Assembly: GCA_036558125.1 (NCBI GenBank)
Contig: DATBGE010000160.1
Location: 1-15,233 of the forward strand
DNA length: 15,233 bases
Direction of reading: 5' to 3'
From: DATBGE01 sp036558125
GTDB taxonomy: Bacteria > Gemmatimonadota > Gemmatimonadetes > Gemmatimonadales > GWC2-71-9
Shown here: one piece after another, positions 6,660 to 14,926 of the stretch
How positions within the stretch are numbered: the first letter of the stretch is position 1
Layout: each line of letters starts with the position of its first letter
Position numbers and translations under genes: made by a program
Notes under the pieces: model-generated
The model's database searches: none
What the model saw: only the letters and a program-made list of their open reading frames with translations
What the model was told of the DNA's origin: nothing

Positions 6660-9582
6660 CCGCCGCAATCCCCACCCGGCGCGCTGCCTCATCCAGGACC
6701 TCGCGAACTCGCCGCGCCAGAAGGTCGGGCGTGAAAGGTTTCTGGATGAACGGCACGCTGTCGTCAAGCAAGAGTCGCTGTTCAACCGAAGTCGCGGCAT
6801 ACCCTGACATGTAGACCACGCTCATGGTGCGCCGCTCGACGGTCAGCTGTTCGGCCAGTTTGGGCCCGCTCATTCCCGGCATCACCACATCGGTCAGCAA
6901 CAAATCGATCTGCTCCTGAAAACCCCGGCTCACGATCAAGGCCTGCTCGGGGTGCTGTGCCTCGAGCACTTTGTAACCCCGCTGTTCCAGCACCCGGCGC
7001 GCCAGCGTGCGGACCGTCGCCTCGTCTTCCACCAGCAGGATGGTTTCGGTACCGCCGGAGCGGCGCTCCACAGACGGGGCCATGACTTCGCTTCGCGGCT
7101 CGTCGGCGGAGCGCGGGAAGTCGATCAGGAATGTGGTCCCATGGCCCCGGCTGCTGCTCACCGAGATGTGGCCACCCGACTGTTTCACGATTCCATAAAC
7201 CGTCGCCAGCCCGAGACCGGTTCCTTTGCCGAGCTCCTTGGTGGTGAAGAAGGGTTCGAAAATGTGGGCCAGCACCTCGGGCGTCATGCCAACTCCAGTG
7301 TCCGCAACGCGGATCCGCACGACCGCTCCCGCCTCCGACTGAACGTTCATCGTCTCGATGGTGAGCCGGCCTCCTTCGGGCATCGCGTCCCGCGCGTTCA
7401 CCGCCAGGTTGAGCAAGACCTGTTCGAGCTGAATGGCATCGGCATGCACCCGACCCAGCTCAGGAGCCAGGTCGGTAACCAGCTCGATGTCCTCGCCGAT
7501 GGTCCGGTCCAGCATCCGGGTGATTCCGGCGACGATCTGGTTCAGGTCCACCACCCGCCGCTCCAACACCTGCTTTCTGCTGAAGGCCAGCAGTTGCTGA
7601 GTCAGCGCGGCTGCGCGAAGCGCCGCCTGCTTGATCTCCTGCAGATCGTCATGGAACGGATTCCCCGGATCCACCTGAGTCAGTACCAGGTCGGTGTGGC
7701 CGAGGACCGCGGTGAGGAGATTGTTGAAGTCGTGAGCGACGCCTCCGGCCAGCCGGCCCACCGCTTCCATCTTCATCGCCTGGCGCAGCTGGTCTTCGCT
7801 ATGCCGTAACGCCTGCTCGGCTTCCTTCCGTTCGCTGACATCCATCATCGCGCCGACCAGGCGCACCGCCTGACCATTGGGGTCGCGGAGAATGGTGGCG
7901 CGATCGAGCAGGTGGCAGAACTCGCCGTTCTTCTTGCGGAGCCGATATTCCTCGGACCAGAGGCGCCCGGTGCCGGAAATCGCCTCGCGGAGCCCCGTCC
8001 AAACCCGCTCCCGATCCTCGGGATGCAAAGCGCGGGTCCACGCGTCGCCCTGGAATTCGTGGGGCTGGAATCCGACCAGGTTCCCCAGGGTGGGGGCCCA
8101 CCAGATTTCCTGGGTGTGCAGCTCCCAGTCCCATAGCACATCGTTCGTGGTCTGAACGAACTGTTCGACCCGCTCCTGGCTGTGCTGCAGCTCTCGCGCG
8201 ATCCGCTTGCGCTCTGTGACGTCGTTCAGGATCGCCAGTGACTGGGTCACCTTCCCTTCAGCGTCTTTCTCGGAGATCGCGGAGAGGAGCACGTCGAGAA
8301 CTTCCCCGCTGCTGGTGACCATCTGCTGCTCGACATCGGTACACGATCCGTCCCGCATCAGCGCCTGAAGGACTGTTTCCCGCGCCATCCGGGCGGAGTC
8401 GGGGGTGAGGAAATCGGTGACCGGCCGTCCCAGGACCGCGTCGCGCTGGTAGCCCAGCGTCGCCAGCCAGAAGTCGCTCACCGCGACGATGCAGCCTTCC
8501 AGGTCGATCGAATGCGCCATCACCGGCGACCGGTTGTAGAGCGCGCGATAGCGGCTTTCGCTCTCCGCCAGTGCCTCGAGCGCGAGTTTCTGGTCGGTGA
8601 TGTCCCGTGCGACCCACACGACCGAGTCGTAGGTCATGGGGGAAACCGTGGCTGTGAACCAGACCCGTCGATCTTCGATGGTCAGCGCGTAATCCGCGTG
8701 CACCACTTCTCCGGTGTGTAATGCCCGGGTGATGTGTCTGAGGAATTCGTCGGCCTGGCGCGGCGGGAACACGTCGTGAAGAGTGCGCCCAAGGAGCACG
8801 TCGGCCGAGCGATAAAGGAGGCCGGGATTGGTCGGGGCCACCTTCCGGTAGCGGCCCGTCGCATCCAGGACGAGAATGACGTCCCGCATCGCGGAGAACA
8901 CCGCCCGCAGCTCGCCCTCCGAGGCACGCAGGGCTTCCTCCCCCCGTTTGCGCTCGATGGCCATCGCCACCTGGGTCGAGACGAACTGGAGGATGTCCCG
9001 ATCGCGCTCGGTGTAGCGAACGCCCTTGTCATAGCTCTGGGCGGTAAGGACGCCGATGGTCCGGTCGCCCGTCTTGAGCGGCACTCCGAGCCAGTCGGAG
9101 GAAGCGGCGCCGATGGATTCCACCTCGCCGCGGCGCACCAGATCGGCGTAGATCCCGGGGCGGTCGAGCAGAGGCTGACCCGATCGCAGGACGAATTCGG
9201 TGAGACCCTTGCGGAGCCGGCGCGGCGCCGGTGGCGGATCCTTCTCATCTACGAAGTAGGGGAAGCTCAGCGTGTCCGTCGCCGGGTCATGCAGGGCGAT
9301 GTAGAAATTGCGGGCCGGCATCAGGTCGCCCACAATCGCGTGCAGCTCGCTGAAGAGCGCCTGCAGGGTGGGGGAAGCGTGCGCCGCCTCGGAGATGCGA
9401 TAGAGCGCGCGCTGGACCCGCTCCGATTCCGCGCCGGCCCCCAGGTCCTGGTACACCGGCACGCCGGGCTCCCGACTGCCGTTGGGGCGCGGCGTCTGGT
9501 TTGCAGGAATCTCCAGAGGTTCGGTTTCGATGCCCAGCAGATGCCGCACTGCGTGCATCGCCGAGCGCAGGGACGTTGCCAT
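6640..9582 (-). CDS. Soluble GAF-PAS-PAS-PAS hybrid histidine kinase with C-terminal receiver
   Basis: Cytoplasmic hybrid sensor kinase of 980 aa with no membrane segment. Domains in order: GAF at about residues 57-211, PAS at about 220-330, 340-457 and 470-586 (the third ends in the PAC-like DPNGQAVRLVGAMMDVSERK), HisKA with GGVAHDFNN (His617), and HATPase with LAVNARDAM (Asn729), DTGVGM at 761-766 and GKGTGLGLA at 785-793. The receiver spans about 847-965, with LVEDE, phospho-acceptor Asp898 in LTDVVMP, Ser926 and Lys948. All catalytic residues appear intact. Ligands of the sensory domains cannot be read. The ATG lies 2 bases after the stop of the HD-GYP gene, so translation is probably coupled. 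It is the last gene of the unit; its tail overlaps the convergent metallopeptidase-like gene by 20 bases. Confidence 0.94.
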   Translation of the reverse strand: MATSLRSAMHAVRHLLGIETEPLEIPANQTPRPNGSREPGVPVYQDLGAGAESERVQRALYRISEAAHASPTLQALFSELHAIVGDLMPARNFYIALHDPATDTLSFPYFVDEKDPPPAPRRLRKGLTEFVLRSGQPLLDRPGIYADLVRRGEVESIGAASSDWLGVPLKTGDRTIGVLTAQSYDKGVRYTERDRDILQFVSTQVAMAIERKRGEEALRASEGELRAVFSAMRDVILVLDATGRYRKVAPTNPGLLYRSADVLLGRTLHDVFPPRQADEFLRHITRALHTGEVVHADYALTIEDRRVWFTATVSPMTYDSVVWVARDITDQKLALEALAESESRYRALYNRSPVMAHSIDLEGCIVAVSDFWLATLGYQRDAVLGRPVTDFLTPDSARMARETVLQALMRDGSCTDVEQQMVTSSGEVLDVLLSAISEKDAEGKVTQSLAILNDVTERKRIARELQHSQERVEQFVQTTNDVLWDWELHTQEIWWAPTLGNLVGFQPHEFQGDAWTRALHPEDRERVWTGLREAISGTGRLWSEEYRLRKKNGEFCHLLDRATILRDPNGQAVRLVGAMMDVSERKEAEQALRHSEDQLRQAMKMEAVGRLAGGVAHDFNNLLTAVLGHTDLVLTQVDPGNPFHDDLQEIKQAALRAAALTQQLLAFSRKQVLERRVVDLNQIVAGITRMLDRTIGEDIELVTDLAPELGRVHADAIQLEQVLLNLAVNARDAMPEGGRLTIETMNVQSEAGAVVRIRVADTGVGMTPEVLAHIFEPFFTTKELGKGTGLGLATVYGIVKQSGGHISVSSSRGHGTTFLIDFPRSADEPRSEVMAPSVERRSGGTETILLVEDEATVRTLARRVLEQRGYKVLEAQHPEQALIVSRGFQEQIDLLLTDVVMPGMSGPKLAEQLTVERRTMSVVYMSGYAATSVEQRLLLDDSVPFIQKPFTPDLLARRVREVLDEAARRVGIAAAKARRS

Positions 9583-9584
9583 GA

Positions 9585-10757
9585 TCAGTTGGTTTTCTCT
9601 TCTTCCAGCGGGGGAAACAGTACCCTCTGGTTGCTCCAGTCTCGCATCATCGAGACGAAGGAGGACACAAGCTCGGGCTCGAACTCGAGCCCGGCCCGTT
9701 CTTCGAGATAGGCAAGGGCCGCTTCACTCATCCACGCGTCGCGATACGGGCGGTTGGTGCACAGCGCGTCGTACACATCACAGACGTGGACCAGCTTGCT
9801 CGCGGGATGGCACTCCCGCTTGTAGCGCAGCGGCGGGTATCCCTCGCCGTTCAGCATGATGTGGTGTTCGTAGGCCACCACGGCGGCCAGGTCCAGTCCC
9901 TTCTCCCGTTCCAGAATCAGGCGCGCGCCGTCCACCGGGTGGCGCCGCATGATGGCGACTTCCTGCTCGGTGAACGCGCCGGGCTTGGTGAGGATTTCCT
10001 TGGGAATCCGCACTTTCCCCAGATCGTGCAGCAGGCCGGCCGTTCCGAATTCCCGCACTTCCCTCGCACCCAGCCCGATGAACTCGGCCAGGGCCATGGA
10101 GAGCACGGCGACGTTGGTGGCGTGGGTCGTGGTGTACTGGTCGAAGGATTTGAGCTGCAGCAGGGGAAGGATGATGTGGCTCTCCGAATGCATCGCCAGC
10201 GAGAGTGACCGGACCACACCTTCCGCCTCCGCCATATCCAGGACGGAGCCCGACCGGACCTGCTCGTGCACCCACTGCACCGCGCCCACTTCATCACCCA
10301 GCGTGTATGCGATCGTCGCGGTCGCCACCGCCTCCGCCGCGCTGTCCGAAGTGGTGCCACGGACACTGACCGCCCCAAAGCGGATGCTGGGCCGCCGTAG
10401 CTGGCGCGCCTCGCTCGTGTCCGGATTGCCGGTGTGCACCTGCTGATGCACCTCGGACAGGAACCCCTCGAAATCCTCCCGGCTCACATCCTCGTCGAAT
10501 TCCATCCGCTGAATGCCGACCTTCGAAAGCTTGCGGCCCCAGTCCCACCCTCGCAGTTCCCGCAGCACCTGCTGCCGGTAGAGCACTTCTTCGTCGAGGA
10601 AAGAAAAGTTGGGTTGCTGGTCGGTCTTGCCGACGCTCAACAACTGGTCGTAGGCAGCATCAACCGCTCGTTCTCTCGCCGGATGCTTGGGCCCATAGAG
10701 CCCCATCGCGGAAAGCGCCTGACCGAGGGTGTTGAGGAAGCGGACAGGATCGCTCAT
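9585..10757 (-). CDS. HD-GYP domain protein with N-terminal domain resembling that of the HEAT neighbour
   Basis: Probable cyclic-di-GMP phosphodiesterase of the HD-GYP family, 390 aa, cytoplasmic. The N-terminal part (about 5-105) carries a MGLYGPKHPARERAV pattern also found in the next upstream gene product. The HD-GYP domain (about 200-370) has His212 in TTTHATNVA, His244-Asp245 in LLHDLGKVRIP, His273, His298-His299, GYP at 306-308 and Asp327 in CDVYDAL, so the metal ligands and GYP are present. The usual HHExxDGxGYP is here HHIMLNGEGYP: Glu and Asp are replaced by Ile and Asn. The gene overlaps the upstream HEAT gene by ATGA and is followed after 2 bases by the hybrid kinase. The enzyme activity is inferred from the family; the altered motif leaves a regulatory, non-catalytic role possible. 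Confidence 0.88.
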   Translation of the reverse strand: MSDPVRFLNTLGQALSAMGLYGPKHPARERAVDAAYDQLLSVGKTDQQPNFSFLDEEVLYRQQVLRELRGWDWGRKLSKVGIQRMEFDEDVSREDFEGFLSEVHQQVHTGNPDTSEARQLRRPSIRFGAVSVRGTTSDSAAEAVATATIAYTLGDEVGAVQWVHEQVRSGSVLDMAEAEGVVRSLSLAMHSESHIILPLLQLKSFDQYTTTHATNVAVLSMALAEFIGLGAREVREFGTAGLLHDLGKVRIPKEILTKPGAFTEQEVAIMRRHPVDGARLILEREKGLDLAAVVAYEHHIMLNGEGYPPLRYKRECHPASKLVHVCDVYDALCTNRPYRDAWMSEAALAYLEERAGLEFEPELVSSFVSMMRDWSNQRVLFPPLEEEKTN

Positions 10758-12862
10758 CCCGGCTCCCGTCCCAGCTGTCCCGCCGCCCGGATTTCCGCAT
10801 CACCGCTCGACTGCGCCAGGCGGAGCACTTCCGCGGCAACCTTGTCCTCGCGCCACCCTCGCGCCAGTGCCGCGACGATGGCGAGAGTCTCCGGCGATTT
10901 CGGCATCAGCCGGCGCCCCCGAAACAGCTTCTTCTTGGTCAGGGCATGGTCCACCAGCCAATCGCGGGTCGCCGGCGTGCGCACGGTCCCCAGCACCCTG
11001 ATGCCCAGGGCCCGGAGCTCAGTGTCATTGGCGTGGGCTCTCAGCATGGTCATGAGGCGGGGCACCGCAGGCGCGGGGCACCCCTCGGCCGCGGCCGTAA
11101 GGCCGAGCCGGATAACCTGTTCGTCTTCGTCCGCGAAGGTGGCACCGATCGCCTCGTCTCGGTAATCGGGCAGCCGCAACATCAATTTCAGTGCCTCCCG
11201 GCGGACCCGGGGATCGGTATGTGAGGCGTAGGTCGTGGGCGAAAAGCTCCGGGGCCAGGACGGCATGGAGCCAATGAGCGCCAGCAGGTTACGCTGCACG
11301 AACCAGGGCGAACCAGGCAGCCGGTCCACCACCGCCTGACCGATATCCGTGCCCAGCCTCCCCAGCCGGGTCAGAAGGCGCCTGCGGGCGGTGCGGGAAT
11401 CGGCAATTTCCAGCGCATCCAGCAGGGCCTCACCCGCGTCCAGACCCATCCGTGCCACCAACCGCTCCACTACCTCGGTGTCCCGGGGCTCGTTCATGAG
11501 CAGCTGCCGGATGCTCTGAGGGGTGGCCAGATAGGCCCAGATGTCATCGACCAGGTCGGGCGGCGCCTGCGGTCCGTCGAGCAGCTGGAGCAACTCCATC
11601 GCGTGCCCTTCTTCCAGCATCTGATCCACCGCGCGCTTTACACTGGCACCCATCGTTCCGATTTCGAGGCTCATCTCGACTATGCGCCGTGCCTCGAATT
11701 GGGTGGCCGCAGTCGATGGAGTCCCCAGCGGCACCGGACCAGCCAGTCGCTCCAGCACCTTGGCGTAGGAGCCGGGATTGGGATCGTCAAGGGTCCAGTT
11801 GGAAACCAGTTCCCGGATCGTGTCCCGCAATGCGAGGTCCGCGTCGTGGCGGATCTGCTGGCTCCCCTGCTCCGCGTGAAGAGCGAGCTTGGTGAGAAGC
11901 CGGATCATGGAGTGGGAGATGGTCTGCTGGCTGCTGGCGGCGCTGGCCTTGAGGAGCGCGAGGACCGCCTGGACCGGCATCGTCTGCACGGCGTCCCCGA
12001 CCAGCTGGCGACGCTGGGCAAGATCGCCGCCCAGTGCCAGAAGGTGGTTGAGGGTGTCCTGATCCAGCTCGCCGAGCAGCGAGCCGAGCCGGTCCTTGAG
12101 CTCCACCGCCTCGGAGCCATGACTCATCCGCAGCTCCTGGCTGAGCTGCATCAGATAGTTGACGATGACCTGGTCGTATGTCGCTTCGCGCCGGCGAGCG
12201 TTGATTGCGCGAGCGATTTCCTTGGGATCCGAAGGCAGCGTTTCGCCGCTCTCCCGCATCAGCGCGGCGGAAGCGAGTCCCAGCCACAGGCGGCCCGCGA
12301 GACTGGTCGGGCTGCTGAGATTGCCCAGCTTGGCAGCGCCGTCTTCGCTCAGCTCCAGTGAATCGTAGGCCTGAGGAAAGAGCCTGATGTGCGGCCAGCG
12401 CTGAAGGACGTCCATCGGCTGGGTTCCCAGCGGCTCGGTCCGGGAATCGGCGCTCAGGGTCCGCATCACATCGGCGATTTCGGTCGGGGCCGCGCCCTGA
12501 GAGAACTTGAGCGCGCCCAGCTGATGGCGATGGAGCCGGTTGGCGAGGTCGCGGAGCACCGGGTTCTCCGGATCGGTCGCGACACCTTCGATCAGCATTT
12601 GATTGCGCGCGACGCCGATCAGCAGCGTAGGCCGCTGATTGAGCAGCGAGTGAAGCCGGAGGGTAACCGCCTCTACCGCCGATCCCAGGAGGGGATGACC
12701 CTCGGGATAGGCGCTGTTCTTGTGCAGCGCGATGGCGAATTGGACCAGAAATACCGAAAGGTCGCGCGAGAGCGCGGCGCGTTCCTGGCCGGTACGAGTG
12801 GAGGTCACATCAGGCTCGACATCATGCGACCACCTTCCATGGTCACCGGGACGTCGGGGCAT
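10754..12862 (-). CDS. HEAT-repeat protein with YP..HP-type N-terminal domain
   Basis: Large helical-repeat protein, up to 702 aa; no enzyme motif, signal peptide or membrane segment seen. Residues about 30-140 form a domain with ALHKNSAYPEGHPLL, a LLIGVARNQMLIEG strand pair and LGALKFSQGAAPTEI, a pattern that recurs in the N-terminus of the adjacent HD-GYP protein. From about residue 460 onward HEAT-like repeats are evident, clearest at HTDPRVRREALKLMLRL and the two following units. The middle is helical but not classified. Such repeats usually form scaffolds for protein contacts. ATG 12862 is the longest start; GTG 12808 (Val19) skips an unremarkable leader and is an alternative. The stop overlaps the HD-GYP start by four bases, implying coupled translation, while efp lies 79 bases upstream. 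Specific function unknown. Confidence 0.8.
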   Translation of the reverse strand: MPRRPGDHGRWSHDVEPDVTSTRTGQERAALSRDLSVFLVQFAIALHKNSAYPEGHPLLGSAVEAVTLRLHSLLNQRPTLLIGVARNQMLIEGVATDPENPVLRDLANRLHRHQLGALKFSQGAAPTEIADVMRTLSADSRTEPLGTQPMDVLQRWPHIRLFPQAYDSLELSEDGAAKLGNLSSPTSLAGRLWLGLASAALMRESGETLPSDPKEIARAINARRREATYDQVIVNYLMQLSQELRMSHGSEAVELKDRLGSLLGELDQDTLNHLLALGGDLAQRRQLVGDAVQTMPVQAVLALLKASAASSQQTISHSMIRLLTKLALHAEQGSQQIRHDADLALRDTIRELVSNWTLDDPNPGSYAKVLERLAGPVPLGTPSTAATQFEARRIVEMSLEIGTMGASVKRAVDQMLEEGHAMELLQLLDGPQAPPDLVDDIWAYLATPQSIRQLLMNEPRDTEVVERLVARMGLDAGEALLDALEIADSRTARRRLLTRLGRLGTDIGQAVVDRLPGSPWFVQRNLLALIGSMPSWPRSFSPTTYASHTDPRVRREALKLMLRLPDYRDEAIGATFADEDEQVIRLGLTAAAEGCPAPAVPRLMTMLRAHANDTELRALGIRVLGTVRTPATRDWLVDHALTKKKLFRGRRLMPKSPETLAIVAALARGWREDKVAAEVLRLAQSSGDAEIRAAGQLGREPG

Positions 12863-12870
12863 GCGGGCCC

Positions 12871-12888
12871 GGCACAGTTCCTTGTGCC
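12871..12888 (-). promoter_or_regulatory. Small inverted repeat upstream of the HEAT-protein gene
   Basis: GGCACA-AGGAAC-TGTGCC forms a perfect 6-bp stem with a six-base loop on the minus strand, 8 bases before ATG 12862 and inside the efp-to-HEAT spacer. The loop shows AGGA, the only ribosome-site-like string near that start, but it is too far (more than 14 bases) for normal use. No T-run follows, so it is a poor terminator. It could tune translation or protect an mRNA end; it may also be chance. Confidence 0.25.
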
Positions 12889-12941
12889 GTGCCTCGTAAC
12901 CTAATGGGGGGCTATGATTTCGTGGTAGAGGGCGGGACCGG

Positions 12942-13505
12942 TTACTTCACCCGATCGAGATACTCGCCGGTATTGGGATTGACCCGAACCTTCTCACCCG
13001 TCTGAACGAATTCCGGGACGTTGACCGAAACCCCGTTCTCCAGCTTAGCCGGTTTGGTCGAGGCGTTTTTGGTGGCGGTCTTCATGACCGGCGCGGTCTC
13101 GATCACTTCATACACCAGGGCGTTGGGAAGCTGGATACCGATGGGCCGGCCGTTGAAGAACTCGGCGATCATCTTCATCCCGCCGGTCATCCACTTCGCC
13201 GCGTCACCCAAGTCGTCTCCGCTCATCTCCAGCTGGTCAAAGTTCTCGGTGTTCATGAAGTGGTACGAGTCGCCACCCGAGTACATGAACTCCAGCTCGT
13301 GCGTCTCGAGGTTGGCAGTATCGACCGTGTCGGTGGACCGGAAGCGATGTTCGAACTGGGTCCCGGTGCGAAGCTTCCGCAGCTTGGTCTGCACCATCGC
13401 CCGGAGGTTGCCCGGGGTGTGATGGTGGAAGTCGAGAACCCGGACCGGCTCCCCGTCGAAGAGCAGCGTCATACCGCGGCGGATTTCGCTGGCGATGATA
13501 CCCAT
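12942..13505 (-). CDS. efp: Translation elongation factor P with Asn at the modification site
   Basis: EF-P, 187 aa, the expected length; it binds between the P and E sites of the ribosome and relieves stalling at proline runs. The N-terminal KOW-like domain (MGIIASEIRRGMTLLFDGEP) is followed by OB domains, ending with the typical VSVNVPEFVQTGEKVRVNPNTGEYLDRV. The tip loop reads TPGNLRAM: Asn33 occupies the place of the lysine (E. coli Lys34) or arginine that is normally modified, so the usual lysylation or rhamnosylation could not occur there. ATG 13505 fits the family N terminus; upstream in-frame sequence is non-coding leader. It is divergent from the aminotransferase-fold gene and is the first minus-strand gene before the HEAT/HD-GYP/kinase group, possibly sharing its transcript. 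Confidence 0.95.
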   Translation of the reverse strand: MGIIASEIRRGMTLLFDGEPVRVLDFHHHTPGNLRAMVQTKLRKLRTGTQFEHRFRSTDTVDTANLETHELEFMYSGGDSYHFMNTENFDQLEMSGDDLGDAAKWMTGGMKMIAEFFNGRPIGIQLPNALVYEVIETAPVMKTATKNASTKPAKLENGVSVNVPEFVQTGEKVRVNPNTGEYLDRVK

Positions 13506-13533
13506 GGTTCCCGCAGTCCTGAAAAAAGTGATC

Positions 13534-13555
13534 GGCGGGCGGTAATGCCCCCGCC
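13534..13555 (-). promoter_or_regulatory. GC-rich hairpin in the efp leader
   Basis: On the minus strand GGCGGG (13555-13550) and CCCGCC (13539-13534) form a 6-bp stem with a ten-base loop, and a T6 run follows six bases later (13527-13522), about 16 bases before the efp start codon. It resembles an attenuator but the T-run is too distant from the stem for a standard intrinsic terminator. Low support; given as a candidate only. Confidence 0.25.
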
Positions 13556-13654
13556 CCCCGAGTTTGGCGCGCACAACTATAAAGGGAGGCCCCGCTCTGG
13601 CGGTAGGGGCTGGTCGGCCTAGATTGGGGAAGTCTTTCTCCCGTAGGAGCTTCC

Positions 13655-14926
13655 ATGTCATCACGCCGGGGATTCATCGGTGCACTGGCCGTGGCCGCCC
13701 TCCCGACCTTCCGTCCGGAGGCGCTGCGCCGGGTGTGGGACCTGCCTCGATCCGGGGCCGGGGGGCCGGACGACGAGGACTTCTGGGTCGAGATCCAGCG
13801 CGCGTTCGACGCCGACCGCACGATGGTGAATCTCAACAACGGGGGCTGCAGCCCATGCCCCACCCACGTGCTGGACCAGATGATCCGGGATCTCCGCTTC
13901 AGCAATGAGCTCCCCGTGATCCACATGTGGCAGACGCTGGAGCCCCGGATCGAAAGCGTGCGGCGGGATCTCGCGAAGGAGTTTGGCTGCGATCCTGAAG
14001 AGATGGCCATCACCCGGAATGCCTCCGAGGCCAACGAGATCATGATCTTCGGTCTCGATCTCAAGCCGGGTGACGAGATTGTCGTAACCAACCAGAACTA
14101 CCCTCGAATGCTCACCAGCTGGGACCAGCGGGTCCGGCGCGATGGGATAGTCCTCAAGCAGGTCTCGTTCAAGCTGCCGCCGCCCTCGCCTCAGTACATC
14201 GTCGATCGCTTCAAGGAAGCAGTGACCTCGAGGACCAGGGTCATCGAAGTCACCCACATCACCAACCTCTCCGGCCAGATCATGCCGGTCCGCGAGCTGG
14301 TTGATTTCGCCAAGCCGCGGGGGATCGAGGTCTTCGTCGACGGCGCCCACGCCTTCGGCCATTTCCCATTCAAGCGGGACGACCTGCACTGCGACTACTA
14401 CGGGACCAGTCTCCACAAATGGCTGCTGGCCCCGATCGGCACCGGATTTCTTTACGTCCGCCAGGAGAAGCAGAAGGCGTTGTGGCCCTTGATGGCGGCA
14501 CCCACGTCGATGGACGGGAACATTCGCAAGTACGAGGAGATCGGCACCCACCCGGCGGCGAACCACAATGCGATCGCCGCCGCCCTGGCCTTCCATCGCG
14601 GGATCGGTTCAGAACGGAAGATCGCGCGGCTCCGCTATCTGCGAGACCGCTGGGCCACGCGGCTCCGCTCCGAGAGCGATCGGGTCAAGCTGCTGACCCA
14701 GCTCGATTCTCCCTACACCGGAGGAATCGGACTCCTGCACATAGACGGGATTGATCCGGGCAAGCTGGGTGCGTGGCTCCTGGACAAGCACCACATCGTG
14801 ACGACGCCGATCGTGCACCCCGAGTTCGACGGCCTCCGCATCACGCCGAACGTGTACACCACGGTTGACGAGGTGGATCTCTTTACCGAACGGGTGCTCG
14901 AGGCGATCAGAAAGGGTATGGCCTGA
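13655..14926 (+). CDS. Tat-signal class V aminotransferase-fold PLP enzyme (isopenicillin-N-epimerase-like)
   Basis: PLP-dependent fold-type I enzyme of 423 aa. The N terminus has a twin-arginine signal: SSRRGFIG followed by ALAVAALP, so folded export to the periplasm is expected. The mature domain has NLNNGGCSPCP near 59-69, the phosphate-binding TRNASEAN at 120-127, the PLP-ring Asp229 in VDGAHAFG and the Schiff-base lysine Lys255 in SLHKWLLAPIGTGFLYV. This set matches class V aminotransferases related to isopenicillin N epimerase and cysteine desulfurases; whether it acts as transaminase, epimerase or lyase cannot be read. The start is fixed by TAGGAG five bases upstream. It is divergent from efp over a 149-base spacer, and its stop overlaps the possible start of the next gene. 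Codon use matches its neighbours. Confidence 0.88.
   Translation: MSSRRGFIGALAVAALPTFRPEALRRVWDLPRSGAGGPDDEDFWVEIQRAFDADRTMVNLNNGGCSPCPTHVLDQMIRDLRFSNELPVIHMWQTLEPRIESVRRDLAKEFGCDPEEMAITRNASEANEIMIFGLDLKPGDEIVVTNQNYPRMLTSWDQRVRRDGIVLKQVSFKLPPPSPQYIVDRFKEAVTSRTRVIEVTHITNLSGQIMPVRELVDFAKPRGIEVFVDGAHAFGHFPFKRDDLHCDYYGTSLHKWLLAPIGTGFLYVRQEKQKALWPLMAAPTSMDGNIRKYEEIGTHPAANHNAIAAALAFHRGIGSERKIARLRYLRDRWATRLRSESDRVKLLTQLDSPYTGGIGLLHIDGIDPGKLGAWLLDKHHIVTTPIVHPEFDGLRITPNVYTTVDEVDLFTERVLEAIRKGMA

Noticed and set aside
8734..9711. Plus-strand open frame of 325 codons opposite the GAF-PAS kinase
   Set aside because: It mirrors codon bias of the real gene on the minus strand and has no recognisable domain or ribosome site.
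13555..13583. TATAAA at 13578-13583 as a promoter for the aminotransferase-fold gene
   Set aside because: The -10 string is attractive, but the matching -35 position is a run of C with no resemblance to TTGACA; not enough to call.
13661..14596. Minus-strand open frame of 311 codons opposite the aminotransferase-fold gene
   Set aside because: Shadow of a gene whose PLP-binding motifs are clear; the antisense product shows no family motif.
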